From: Macrostomum hystrix
Taxonomy: Eukaryota > Platyhelminthes > Macrostomidae
Assembly (NCBI GenBank): GCA_950097015.1
Contig: CATNEN010000009.1
Coordinates: forward strand, 808,501 to 872,500
Direction: 5' to 3'
Length of the DNA stretch: 64,000 nt
The position numbers and the translations under genes are program-made. Shown here one piece after another: positions 18,562 through 31,081 of the stretch; position 1 is the stretch's first letter, and every line of letters starts with the position of its first letter. The notes beneath the pieces are model-generated. The model did no database searches and was not told the origin of the DNA. It saw only the letters and a program-made list of their open reading frames with translations.

Positions 18562-20157
18562 ATGGAGGATCCGAACTTGCCGGCGGATATGGCCTCCACA
18601 ACCGGAGGCGCTGGCAGACCGCGACGACTCAAACAACTGCCAACTCTGGGTGCACCGCCGACAGCCGGCGATACTCCAGCAGCGGCTGCGGCGGCCGACC
18701 AAACAGCCGAAGGCGGAGCAGCTCCGCGGCCGCGAAGGAAGAAGAAGAGGCCGCCGACTGGGGCAGCAGCGGCTGAGGACGCATCGCCGGATCACGGCAC
18801 AGCGCCTATCAGCGCTCAGCAGCAGCTGCTGCCCGCGGGTTCAGCTGGCGATGATGGAGCAGCAGCGGGACCTTCCGGAGCAACGACAGCAGCAGCACCG
18901 AGGCCACGTCGCAAAAAGCGAAGACCGCAAGCGGCAACAGGAGCCGATGGCGAGGAGGCGCGCCGCAGTCCAGAGGGCCGCGAGGAGGACCCGGCCGCGT
19001 CTGTAGCGGCTGCCGCAGCGCCCGCACAGCGGACGCACTATATCGACGTGGAAGGCATGCCGCTGGCCAAGGCACTCGAGACGGTGCGCGCCGACGTCAT
19101 CACCCGCGAAGGCGGCGGGCGCGTCAATTTTGGCGCTGACTTCACCGATGGCAGTCCAGCTGCAGCTGGCGAGGGCAACGCTGATGACGATGACGGAGCA
19201 GCCATAGTCGGTGGTGGTGGCGGCGTCGGGGGAGGCGGAGGCGGTGGCCGCGGCGGCGAGAGCAACATGAGCGACACGATCTTCTGGCAGACGCAGGACG
19301 CCAGAACGTTCAAGGCGGAGAAGCTGGAGAAGTACCAGCAGCGGCTGGAGCAGGAGCGCAAGGAGCGCGAGCAGTACCTTGAGGTGAGCACTCGTTCGCC
19401 AACGTGAGCTCAAAGATTAGTATGCACTGATTAGAAGCACTGACACTTAACATGTATAACGTGCACAAATCACGGCCTCACAATGCAGGGCATGGTGGAA
19501 GAAGACACATCGAATCGCACTCTGAAGTGCGCTATCGGCTTCACCAAGGTTTACAATTACCTGGGCACTGTGCTGCTGGGCCTCATGCCCGGCTTCGCCC
19601 TGCTGCACACGGCCTACGTGTGGACCCTGAGCTCCAGCTACCAGACCTTCCTGGCCGACTACAGCAGCCTATCGCGGCCGATGCCCATCCTGTACTACGT
19701 GGTGCTCACGCTGATCCTGCTCAGCGTGCTGGACAGATACGACACGGGCAAGCTGGACCGGCTGTCCTGCCTGGAGTGCGCCAGCTTCCGGAACGCCGGC
19801 ATGGTGGTGCTGCTGTACGTGCCGGCCTACGTGATCAGCAACGCCATGTACCCCACCGACCAGTGGATCCAGCGGTACTCGCTTAACACCACAGCCTACG
19901 CGGGCATAGCCAATGGGGACAGCCTGGTGCAGAGCTGGCGCATCATGGACGCAGTGCGGGCCGTGCTGCTGGCCCTGGGCTGGCTGGTGGTGGCCTTCAA
20001 CCCGCAGTTCAACCGGCTGGCGTCAAACCTGGAGACCGAGCTGGACGATCTCATTGGCGACGATCATCAGCGCATGGAGATGGGCGGAGCAACCGCCACT
20101 CAGGCGGGGAAGACGCTGGCGCCCACGGCCAGGGGCAAGACTGTCACAATGGCCTAG
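18562..20157 (+). CDS. TMEM237: TMEM237 (ciliary transition-zone tetraspan protein), 2 exons
   Basis: Two exons, 18562-19383 and 19489-20157, with a 105-bp GT-AG intron (GAG|GTGAGC ... AATGCAG|GGC, phase 0), give 496 residues. The disordered N-terminus contains basic clusters PRPRRKKKRP and PRPRRKKRRP, like the Lys/Arg-rich N-terminus of TMEM237. A charged, helical stretch at about 250-274 (KAEKLEKYQQRLEQERKER) precedes four hydrophobic segments at about 299-321, 339-355, 376-394 and 427-445. SVLDRYDTGKLD after the second segment and WLVVAFNPQFNRL after the fourth correspond to AFDRIDFAK and WLFLSYRP in the human protein. In animals TMEM237 (JBTS14) acts at the ciliary transition zone with the MKS/B9 complex. 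The ATG has A at -3 and G at +4. The gene lies inside a MAST intron, on the opposite strand. Confidence 0.88.
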
Positions 20158-20369
20158 CTCGAATGCTACTGTACAAATTGTGTGTTGAGCAGCGGACTGT
20201 GGGATTTGCCTGTCCAGTTTTAGCTAAACAAATATATTAGTATTCGTGAGAGGTCATTCGCAGGATCGATTGATCGGTTTCTTAAGCAATTCAAGGCTTT
20301 TGGCCAATTTTATTAACCCGTGAATTCCGGACTCGAGGCTTGAAATTGTAACGTTCATTAAACACTTAC

Positions 20370-20404
20370 CAGCAGTGGCTGCAGCGCCTGATGACGGTCC
20401 AGAA

Positions 20405-20446
<42 letters not shown>

Positions 20447-20646
20447 GCAGTAGTCATCCGCTTTGGCGAGTGAGTCCGCGATGTTCCAGAACCTGCAGCG
20501 GCGCCTCCAGAAGCTGCCGAAGCCGAGGAGGTGCCTGCGGCTGCGGCAGCCGCGGCGGCGCTCAGCACCATGCTGCGCCTGTGGTGGCCCGCGCCGGCGG
20601 CACCTCGGTTGCTGTTGCGTCGACTCACCGCGGCGGCGAAGTCCTT
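20370..20646 (-). CDS. MAST: MAST long-isoform exon: SRRNSNR motif and polyAla
   Basis: Acceptor GGTCACAG|AAG (phase 0), donor GCTG|GTAAGT (phase 1). It begins KDFAAVSRRNSNRGAAGAG and then HHRRSMVLS, which aligns by eye with the vertebrate MAST stretch KELSLPRRGS...NRKSL that follows the NLVRMR signature. A polyalanine run encoded by (GCC)n lies at about 20406-20444. The phase-1 end matches exon 11138-10714 exactly, giving [12 protein letters not shown] at the junction. It also follows on in phase 0 from either 33678-33602 or 30062-29230. Confidence 0.82.
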
Positions 20647-21947
20647 CTGTGACCATCGGAGGGAGGGAAGATTGAATGGGGCTTGAGGTAGCATTCAGCG
20701 TGTCCGCAAAAAGTTAAATATGCAAACTACACTACTGACGCTGAGGTGAGTAGTATGAGAGACAATGCAAAATAGAAAAAAGCCGCAGCCATTTACAAAT
20801 CGGCATTATTTGACAAAAATGGCGCAAATGACGCGGCCAGACGCGAGGAAAATAAAAAAGTACTTTTAAGTAATTCTCGCCCCTCTCTGAAATAAACTGA
20901 CAGGCGAATGAGTTCGTCAGTACCAAAACTCGGCGCTGGCCCCGACTTCATCGCTCCCCGATGGCCCGTAAATAATTTGTCAGCTGAAGCTGCCCCCCGC
21001 GCCCAGCCTCGGCGGAGGGCGATGAAATTCTAGACAACTTTCTTCCCCTAAAAGCGAGGCTTAGCTGGCCTTCTCTCGCAGCTCTTTTCCAGTGGAATGG
21101 GACCCAACTAGGCCTATCAAATTGTGCATTTGATTAGCTGGGGAGTTGGCACTCAAATCCCAGTCCGAATGTGGCGAAAGGAGGGCGTAGTGAGCGATGG
21201 GAGATGGGAGAAACTGACGGGATTATTAGGGGGGAACCGGTGGGCACCCGGCCGGGGGGGAGAATTCGTCACCCTATTTCGCGGGCTGAAATTCCAGAGG
21301 CCTTCGGTACTGACCTGGGAGGCGGGGGACACGCTGTGTGCCAGACGGAGAGTTTCGAGTGTCCGCATGTCGGTGCGCTGCTGAAGTCCGGCCAAACAAA
21401 TGCAGCCTGGTAACACTTTTAACAAGCGCCGCCTCCTATCTGCCTGAGGATCCCAGATAGCAGGCAATTTCTCCCAGAATTCCTTCCGTCATCCCCTAGC
21501 AATGATATTCAAGGGGAGGCAGGACTCAATTGCCGCTGTTGGAAGCTGCGGATGAAGATGAGGACTCGCTAGGGAGGCTGTAACATGCGCCACTGGAGCG
21601 GAATGGCCATTGCAAAGACGCACCGGGACCAGTCGATCGATCAATATCTGAGTAGCCCTGAGCAGCCCTGAGCAGCCCTGAGTAGCCCTTCTAACTCTTC
21701 TCCTTCCTCTGAGAGACTCGGCAAGGGAGGCAGCGAACTCGAAGGGCCCAAGCCGCCTCACATAGGATATTCGGGGATAAAAATCTGTTTAGGGCCGGCG
21801 CCAGCGGAGGAGAGCGAAATCTCCGGAGGGAGGCGGACGGCAAATGGGAGCCGGAGGGGAACGGCTAGACATGGGAGTTTGCGGCCAGACAGGAAGAGAT
21901 GAGGAAGCAAAACAGGACTGGCACTTCGCTACTGCTGGACTGGGGAC

Positions 21948-21948
<1 letters not shown>
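20647..21948. other. MAST intron, no gene recognised
   Basis: Unique sequence with short proximal duplications such as CTGAGCAGCCCTGAGCAGCC near 21660. No convincing coding segment was found on either strand. Confidence 0.5.
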
Positions 21949-22646
<698 letters not shown>

Positions 22647-23090
22647 ACAGGCTTACACCTGGAAACGGCTTGCAGCAGGGTGGTGGCGCCCATTTACTAC
22701 AATGATGAATGCAAAGGAGATCAGAGACAAAAGTCTGTCTGGGAGTCGGGTGCGCACCAAAATAGGTGAAAATATTACTTGCACGCGAGGCTCATTAAGC
22801 AGGAAATGAACGGCCTGAAACTGTCCGAGGTACAGAATTTCATTCCTAAATCCCTTTGAAGGCAAACCGCATTGTGTGGTCATAGGTGGCCAGAAAAATC
22901 CTCTCCGCCCACGGAAACTGAACACAAGGTGAAACAGGCCTTCCTAATCCGTTCTGCCCGCTGCTTTTTCTGCCAGCCATCTGCTCGGCACGTGCCAACG
23001 CAATGAAGCTGAACGGATAGGCGGAACGCGGGGGAGGTAGGTGGGTACGAAGGAGAGAGAAGAGAGATTTGCAGACTGAGATAGAGAGGT

Positions 23091-25110
23091 AGACTAATGG
23101 AGGTAGAGAATGAGTGATAGAGAGACTGATGGAGAGGTAGAGAATGAGTGAGAGGCAGAGACTGCGTGAGAGGTAGAGAATGAGTGAGAGAGCGACTGAT
23201 GGAGAGGTAGAGAATGAGTGAGAGAGCGACTGATGGGGAGGTAGAGAATGAGTGAGAGGGAGAGACTGATGGAGAGGTAGAGAATGAGTGAGAGGGAGAG
23301 ACTGATGGAGAGGTAGAGAATGAGTGAGAGGGAGAGACTGATGGAGAGGTAGAGAATGAGTGAGAGGGAGAGACTGATGGAGAGGTAGAGAATGAGTGAG
23401 AGGGAGAGACTGCGTGAGAGGTAGAGAATGAGTGAGAGGGAGAGACTGCGTGAGAGGTAGAGAATGAGTGAGAGAGCGACTGATGGAGAGGTAGAGAATG
23501 AGTGAGAGAGCGACTGATGGAGAGGTAGAGAATGAGTGAGAGAGCGACTGATGGAGAGGTAGAGAATGAGTGAGAGAGCGACTGATGGAGAGGTAGAGAA
23601 TGAGTGAGAGAGCGACTGATGGAGAGGTAGAGAATGAGTGAGAGAGCGACTGATGGAGAGGTAGAGAATGAGTGAGAGAGCGACTGATGGAGAGGTAGAG
23701 AATGAGTGAGAGAGCGACTGATGGAGGGGTAGAGAATGAGTGAGAGAGCGACTGATGGAGAGGTAGAGAATGAGTGAGAGAGCGACTGATGGAGAGGTAG
23801 AGAATGAGTGAGAGAGCGACTGATGGAGGGGTAGAGAATGAGTGAGAGAGCGACTGATGGAGAGGTAGAGAATGAGTGAGAGAGCGACTGATGGAGAGGT
23901 AGAGAATGAGTGAGAGAGCGACTGATGGAGAGGTAGAGAATGAGTGAGAGAGCGACTGATGGAGAGGTAGAGAATGAGTGAGAGAGCGACTGATGGAGAG
24001 GTAGAGAATGAGTGAGAGAGCGACTGATGGAGAGGTAGAGAATGAGTGAGAGAGCGACTGATGGAGAGGTAGAGAATGAGTGAGAGAGCGACTGATGGAG
24101 AGGTAGAGAATGAGTGAGAGAGCGACTGATGGAGAGGTAGAGAATGAGTGAGAGAGCGACTGATGGAGAGGTAGAGAATGAGTGAGAGAGCGACTGATGG
24201 AGAGGTAGAGAATGAGTGAGAGAGCGACTGATGGAGAGGTAGAGAATGAGTGAGAGAGCGACTGATGGAGAGGTAGAGAATGAGTGAGAGAGCGACTGAT
24301 GGAGAGGTAGAGAATGAGTGAGAGAGCGACTGATGGAGGGGTAGAGAATGAGTGATAGAGAGACTGATGGAGAGGTAGAGAATGAGTGAGAGAGCGACTG
24401 ATGGAGAGGTAGAGAATGAGTGAGAGAGCGACTGATGGAGAGGTAGAGAATGAGTGAGAGAGCGACTGATGGAGAGGTAGAGAATGAGTGAGAGAGCGAC
24501 TGATGGAGAGGTAGAGAATGAGTGAGAGAGCGACTGATGGAGGGGTAGAGAATGAGTGATAGAGAGACTGATGGAGAGGTAGAGAATGAGTGAGAGAGCG
24601 ACTGATGGAGAGGTAGAGAATGAGTGAGAGAGCGACTGATGGAGAGGTAGAGAATGAGTGAGAGAGCGACTGATGGAGAGGTAGAGAATGAGTGAGAGAG
24701 CGACTGATGGAGAGGTAGAGAATGAGTGAGAGAGCGACTGATGGAGGGGTAGAGAATGAGTGAGAGAGCGACTGATGGAGAGGTAGAGAATGAGTGAGAG
24801 AGCGACTGATGGAGAGGTAGAGAATGAGTGAGAGAGCGACTGATGGAGAGGTAGAGAATGAGTGAGAGAGCGACTGATGGAGAGGTAGAGAATGAGTGAG
24901 AGAGCGACTGATGGAGGGGTAGAGAATGAGTGAGAGAGCGACTGATGGAGAGGTAGAGAATGAGTGAGAGAGCGACTGATGGAGAGGTAGAGAATGAGTG
25001 AGAGAGCGACTGATGGAGAGGTAGAGAATGAGTGATTCAGAGAGACTGGGTGAGAGGTAGAGAATGAGTGAGAGAGCGACTGATGGAGAGGTAGAGAATG
25101 AGTGAGAGGG
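23091..25110. repeat. 34-bp satellite-like array, about 2 kb, with higher-order structure
   Basis: About 59 copies of a 34-bp unit containing GCGACTGATGGAGAGGTAGA. Variants include GGGAGAGACTG units on the left and GATGGAGGGGTAG units recurring at 24331, 24535 and 24739, exactly 204 bp (six units) apart. Purine-rich on the plus strand. The minus strand lacks stop codons in two frames, giving spurious open frames of up to 782 codons. Confidence 0.97.
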
Positions 25111-25639
25111 AGAGACAGAAGGAGAAACAAAGGGAGCGGTGTGCGCGGCAAGCCGCAGGTCACGGTCATTGTGAGGTTGCGCGCTGCAAGCCACGTTTTC
25201 GGTGTTTCAATTCGCCGCGAAGCACGCCGGAGGCAGAAGCTGGCGCCTGTGCTGCTCCACCCCGGATTGTGTAAGGGCTAATTTTCCAAAGCCGCAGTGT
25301 TTGCGGGCAGAGAGTGGCAGTGGGGAGCAGCCAGAGATTTAAAGCTGGGGCTTCATTAGCGCGACAGAAGCATAGGGGGGGCTGCGAACGCCGGGGGAGG
25401 TCATGTCTGATGTAGGCGAACGGGTGGCAGCCAGGGGAAGCTGGAGGAGGCTGCAGCCGCGGGTTCAGTCCTCGAATTCCTCTTTGGCTATCGAATTCGT
25501 GCGCTATTCGCTTTGCTACAATGATTCTAAATGTTTTTGCAAACCCGAGCTTCTTTAGTCATAATCTCACGACTGCGTTTTCCTTTCCTCAACTGGGAAA
25601 TCCAGAAATTTAGGGATAATTAAATAAATATATCCCGTA

Positions 25640-25945
25640 GGTGAAACTTCACCTGAGCCGAGGCTGAACTCGAACCAAGAGGTTGGGAGTTCTAGTCTCA
25701 GCCCAAGAAGACACCAGATTCCCAAACAGACCAGTTCAGTTATCGATGAATTTGGCGGGCCACCAGTCCATGGACTGAACAGCTGTACGCAGCCTTTAAA
25801 TATGTCAGACACAGGCTGCACCTCCAGGGCTAGGCGTTAATTCTATGTTGAATCGATTGTACAAAGCCTGAGGTCAGTGGCAAGGCGGTTAACACGTTTG
25901 CACCAAGGTCCCTAAGTTTGATGCCGGGGCGAGGCCACATTTATT
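25640..25945 (+). repeat. Diverged SINE followed by a second tRNA-like SINE head
   Basis: 25764-25777 is the palindromic SINE core CAGTCCATGGACTG, followed by AACAGCTGTACGCAG, in plus orientation. At 25868-25945 AGTGGCAAGGCGGTTAACAC resembles a tRNA A-box region and AGTTTGATGCC a weak B box, suggesting another tRNA-derived element. Both are decayed. Confidence 0.5.
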
Positions 25946-26876
25946 TGGGGCGCAGCCTTAAATTTCCACTGCCAGACGATGAGAAAGTCAGGTATACGGT
26001 ATCCGTGTGCGTGTGTGCTGGAGGTGAGTAGAGCTAAGCAGAGTTGCCTCTTAGCTATGGATCCACGGCGCATTCAATGAAGCCAATATATTTTTATATA
26101 AAATTTTCTGCGATTCTAAGAAACCTCTATAACCAACGACTCAACCCCGGTCTGCAGCTACTCAAACTGCAACTCAAATCCAACAAGAAAAATCGAGGCA
26201 AAAAAAATCTGGCTAATGTGGAATTTCAAGAACGGGTCATCCGGATTCAGGGAATCATGGATCCGGGATCAAGGATTAGGGATCAGGGATCGGCAGCCGA
26301 TAAGCCGAGACCGCACAACCTCGCAGAATGGGCCGGCCGGGGATCTGGACTGGTCGCGTGAGGATCTGGGCGGGGCGCGCCGAGCCGCAGATCCGTCAGC
26401 AGCTTCGCAGAGTGAGAAGCGAAGCGAGATCGCAAAATCTCAATTCGAAATTATAATAAAATAGGCGGAAATTCAATAGGCTGCAAAGCCATCTTTAATC
26501 CCGGCAAAGTCCGGGGGATAAAAAAAGTGATTGGGATAAAATAGGGGAGACGAATGGGCGGGGACAGAGGAAGCCCAGGTTAGGAGAGGGAGCTGAGCAG
26601 GCTGCGAGAGGTCGTTAGATGCCTCGGTTTGCCCAACCAGTGCCACTCGACTCAGCGGTGTAGCTGGGCACTAATTGCATTTTTAATTAAGCCAGCAGTA
26701 ATGAGCTGGCGGGCGGTTTCACTGGCCTTCACGGCGATCACCTTGGAGAGCTGCTGATGCTTAAAGGACGTTACTGGGACGACGGGGCTAAAGATATGGA
26801 TAAACTTTTTATATCTGTCTGAATAGATCAGCAATAGCAGCAGCAGCCAGTGCGCAGGAAAATATAGGATGGGATA
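25946..26876. other. MAST intron, no gene recognised
   Basis: Short degenerate repeats of GGGATCAGGGATC type at about 26255-26300. No gene recognised on either strand. Confidence 0.45.
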
Positions 26877-27257
26877 AGATAGGATGGGATAAGATAGGAT
26901 GGGATAAGATAGGATGGGATAAGATAGGATAGGATAAGATAGGATGGGATAAGATAGGATGGGATAAGATAGGATGGGATATGATAGGATGGGATAAGAT
27001 AGGATGGGATAGGACAGGATGGGATAGGACAAGATGGGATAGGACAGGATGGGATAGGACAAGATGGGATAGGACAGGATGGGATAGGACAAGATGGGAT
27101 AGGACAAGATGGGATAGGACAAGATGGGATAGGACAAGATGGGATAGGACAAGATGGGATAGGACAGGATGGGATGGGACAAGATGGGCTAGGACAAGAT
27201 GGGATAGGACAAGATGGGATAGGACAGGATGGGATGGGACAAGATGGGATAGGACAA
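26877..27257. repeat. 15-bp tandem repeat
   Basis: About 25 units. GATAGGATGGGATAA predominates on the left and GACAAGATGGGATAG on the right, so the array has two homogenised halves. It is purine-rich on the plus strand. Confidence 0.95.
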
Positions 27258-27370
27258 AATACTGTGCAAAAGACAAAGGACTAAAGGTGGTAATTAAAAG
27301 GATTGATCAATGAAGTTTAGTATACTTCAGAGGAAACATATCACAAGAGGGGATGCGCCGATCAGACAAT

Positions 27371-27371
<1 letters not shown>

Positions 27372-27421
<50 letters not shown>
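27372..27421. repeat. (AGC)n trinucleotide run, about 16 units
   Basis: An uninterrupted run of AGC units, read as GCT on the minus strand. It is intronic for MAST, and no exon is recognised around it. Confidence 0.97.
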
Positions 27422-27422
<1 letters not shown>

Positions 27423-27817
27423 GTTTGCGGGTCATGTTTGGTCAGATCAGAGCTGCGATGCTGGGACGGGAGCCGGCAGCAAAGGAGGCAGCAGGCACAG
27501 CCAGATGAAAGATGGAGGGCCCGGAGACACAGAAATTCGGCAACAAGAAGACGAGAGCGACATGCAAATGATGCGGGTGAGGCGAGGGAACTTGCATTGA
27601 CAAGGGAAAAGTGCAGCTCACAGCTTCAGTGAGATGAGGGCAGGGTCTGATTCGATTATTCCTCTTGTCTGTCGCAGTCCGCAGTCTCGGAATAAGCCCG
27701 GGGCTGAGTTGGAGCCCAGGCTGTGCCGCGCATCCTAGAATGTGACCCCGCCAGCTGACCCCTACAGGTCTCTGCGACTGCTGTCGACGATTCGATTCTA
27801 GGATTTTGAAAACTCTA

Positions 27818-28335
27818 CAGGACAGGACAGGACAGGACAGGACAGGACAGGACAGGACATGACATGACATGACAGGACAGGACAGGACAGGACAGGACAG
27901 GACAGGACAGGGGAGGACAAAGATAAGGCAGGATCAAAGGAAAGGACAGGACAGGACAGGACAGGACAGGTCAGGTTAGGACAGGACAGGTCAGGTCAGG
28001 TTAGGACAGGACAGGACAGGACAGGACAGGTCAGGTTAGGACAGGTCAGGTCAGGTCAGGTCAGGACAGGACAGGACAGGACAGGACAGGGGAGGACAGG
28101 ACAGGGGAGGACAGGACAGGGGAGGACAAAGATAAGGCAGGATCAAAGGACAGGACAGGACAGGACAGGACAGGACAGGACAGGACAGGACAGGACAGGA
28201 CAGGACAGGACAGGACAGGACAGAACAGGGGTGGACAAAGATAAGGCAAAGGCCAGGACAGGTTAGGACAGGACAGGACAGGACAGGACAGAACAGGGGT
28301 GGACAAAGATAAGGCAAAGGCCAGGACAGGAAAGG
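27818..28335. repeat. (GGACA)n pentanucleotide array with longer superunits
   Basis: Long runs of GGACA broken by AGGTCAGGTT variants and by repeated longer blocks containing GGACAAAGATAAGGC (four occurrences). The array therefore grew by duplication of mixed segments. Confidence 0.95.
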
Positions 28336-29229
28336 CCAGATCAGGACAAGACCAAATAAAAATCAACGGTCCTGGCAGGCCAGGTGAGGTTGTGGCTAAT
28401 TGCATGGTAGGCAAACAATGCCAGGCAGAAACAATGGAGGCAGCTGTTATCGTATCAGGCTGCTCGCACTGAAGCGGGGCCGGTATGTTAAGATAAAAAT
28501 TCGCAGGTAGAAAAACTGAAAGAAAAACTGGCTAGATTAGCGGGCCGCAGCCCCAGGGCACCGGGCCAAAGAGCCTGTCAATTAAATATCCCACGAAAGC
28601 CCGCTGTCTCCGGAGTAGCCGGGAAGCTGCGCCACTTCGGACAGCGATTTCCCCAGCGTCCCAAAAAAGCTCCTAACGGGATCAGAGAGCGTGAGAGTGC
28701 GACATTCCTTCCCGCCAGCCACCCCAAGCCTCCGGTCCATTACGGGTGTCAAGACACATTTTCCCAAAGTCGTTTTCCTAAAAAGGGGAAGAACGGGGAT
28801 CCGGGAACGCTAAAAAGCAGCTGATGCGGTTAGTATCGAAAGTTCCTCAGTCAGAATGGCAAAAAACTGCGGCGGGAATAAACAAGACGTTCATTGGAAT
28901 GTCTCATTTTTCTCCAAGCAGAATGCTTCGAACCAGCAACAAGTTCAAGGGGATGTGATTGGTCTAGAGGATAAGGGACTTCAAAACAAAGAAATTTAAG
29001 ACCCGTGACTGGCTGAGTTACAAGCGTGATGAAATCCTATTTTACCTGAAATCCCAATGCTAATGAAATCCAATGCTAACTGAAAGGCTCGTGATAAACC
29101 ATTCGTGATGAGACTTGAAAAATTCTGATTCTTGACTAAATCATATGTTACCTGAACTTCCACGACTCCACAAATCCCATTATCCCATAATCTCCCGGAG
29201 ATCTGAGGACAGTCTCCCAGCCTCCTTAC
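28336..29229. other. MAST intron, no gene recognised
   Basis: Unique sequence directly downstream (in the MAST sense) of exon 30062-29230. No gene recognised. Confidence 0.5.
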
Positions 29230-30062
29230 CCGGCACTGAGCCAGCCGGGAGCGCCAAATCTTTGTGTCACTTTCACTGCGCACAACACCCCGACTGCCGC
29301 CGCCGTGCACGGAAGACTCGGCGGCGGCAGCGTTGAAAGCAGCCGCAGGAGCGACAGCGGCTGGCACTGTCGGGGTCTTGGCCGTGGGCGAACAGCAGGC
29401 GGCGGTGAGGCTGGCATTGCACGACAAGCTCTTCGGCAGGGCCCGGCTGAACACGAACGCGCAGGCCTGCGGCGTGGGAGCCGCGGCAAGTCGGCGCTGG
29501 GCTGCAGAGCGGAGCAGCTGGGAGTAAGTGGCCGCATCCGCCGAATCGCATTCATGAAACGGACCCGCCGCGGCAGCCGCTGCCCGGGCCGGAGACGGCG
29601 CAGCCACTGGCGTGGCCGGAGTCGACTTTGCCGTCTTCGGGACGCTGACAATAGCAGTCGTCGATGATGACGATGAAGCCGACGAGTTGGAGGCCGAGTT
29701 GGTCTGGCCACCGCGCTGTAGCGAGTGCGCCCGGTGACCGCGATGGCCAGTGATGGAGCCCAGGTTCAGGTAGTAGCGGCGCCGGCATCTGCCGCTGCCA
29801 ACGGCCGCCTCAGCCGTGGCCGGCGGAGATGAAACCCGCTGGCGATGATGCTCCGTCTGCGTGCTGGCGTCTCTGGTGCCTTGCCGGACTGGCTGTCCCT
29901 GCTGCTGCTGCTGACGCTGCTTTTGCTGCTGCTGCTGCTCCGAGCGCAGGTGAAGTGGCGGCCAGTTTTTAAAAAGCTTGCGCGACTTTTCAATCGCCTC
30001 CTGGCCGACCACGTCGCTAATGCTGGGGAAGGCCAAGTGGCGCGGCCGCGAGCTGTCCATCA
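29230..30062 (-). CDS. MAST: MAST alternative exon, possible first exon (MDSSRPRHLAF...)
   Basis: If spliced at GGCCACTCAG|TG the exon is 833 nt, phase 1 in and phase 0 out (CGG|GTAAGG). It can also start translation at ATG 30060-30058 (G at -3, G at +4, in-frame stop upstream), giving 277 residues. The product starts MDSSRPRHLAFPSISDVVGQ and contains a polyGln segment, TRDASTQTE and Ala/Ser-rich stretches. No domain is recognised. It joins exon 20646-20370 in frame (LAQCR|KDFAAV). Joining it after exon 33678-33602 would read TCG|TGA, an immediate stop, so the two exons can only be alternatives. Assignment to MAST is inferred from strand, order and phase. Confidence 0.65.
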
Positions 30063-31008
30063 CTGAGTGGCCGCTGCGACCGCCGCTGCGGTGTCTACGA
30101 GGCGCTCCTTTTTGGCAGGCGATCGGCCACTTCGCTCACCCCTCCTCCCCCTAGGGATCCGGCGAGCGGGCGGTGGGATCTTCAGAGAACTTCAGAGGGC
30201 AAGGGAAAGAAGTGGGAGACAAGCGCAGTGAGAGTGCGTCAGCTGATGCTGCAGCTGCAGTGGCGGCAGCTTTAAGACAGCGCCAGTTACTAAAAGGACC
30301 CGGGGGCGAGTCGAACAGATGTTTTGTGCCGGGATACGCTCGTAGGTAGCCAAGGGGAGAGAGTGTTGGGTCTCCCTTCGGCCAGGGCGAATCCCAACAG
30401 GGGGAAGAGACTGGCGGGGATGCACAGGCCCGATAGGGATCTCTGCCTAGTATACTGTTTTCTCCCTCTCTATCATTTGCCACCGTTTCAATTCTTTCGC
30501 CTTCACCTCATTTTGTATAGCCTCTGGCAGGAACTGATTGGCTTCCAGGGCTGAGTGCAATTGCCAACAATGGCGCGAATCCCTGCTCAGCAATCTGCAC
30601 TTTTATTATGAGCCGAGGACCGATTGGCACATCTGGCAACTTTCTCAGCCGACGCCACTCCGCTCGGAAACTGCGGAATTGATCTGCGCCTGCCCCCCCC
30701 CCTTGGCAGCATCTCAAAAAAGTTCCGTGCAGCTGCCAAATTAGCACCCCCCTTGCTGCGCTGAGCTCGGCTGAGTTCGCTGAGGGCCAGGGGTCGGCGC
30801 TAATCTGAACAAGTGAGAACCCGCATTCCGATTTCTGCTTCTTTCATTAACTATTCATGCCGCTGTTGAGCTGCGCTGCTCAGGGACCTCGGGGAGTTCT
30901 GCCCGCGAAGGGGAGAAAACAACCGCCCGCTCCCTGCTCCGCTGACCATGCGGAGATCGGGCGCACGGAAATACTAATGCAAATAGAAGGGCCGGCTGTG
31001 GGCACAGA
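30063..31008. other. MAST intron or alternative promoter region
   Basis: No coding segment recognised. If exon 30062-29230 is a first exon, its promoter would be at about 30065-30500. Confidence 0.4.
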
Positions 31009-31014
31009 CAGACC

Positions 31015-31053
<39 letters not shown>

Positions 31054-31081
31054 GTCAGACAGACAGACAGACAGACAGACA
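31009..31081. repeat. (CAGA)n short array
   Basis: About 18 CAGA units with one CAGT substitution. The same motif forms the large array at 21949. Confidence 0.95.

Noticed and set aside
22846-25194. 782- and 691-codon open frames on the minus strand
   Set aside because: They are the 34-bp array read through; two frames are open at once, the product is a degenerate Ser/Leu/His repeat, and there is no splice or start context.
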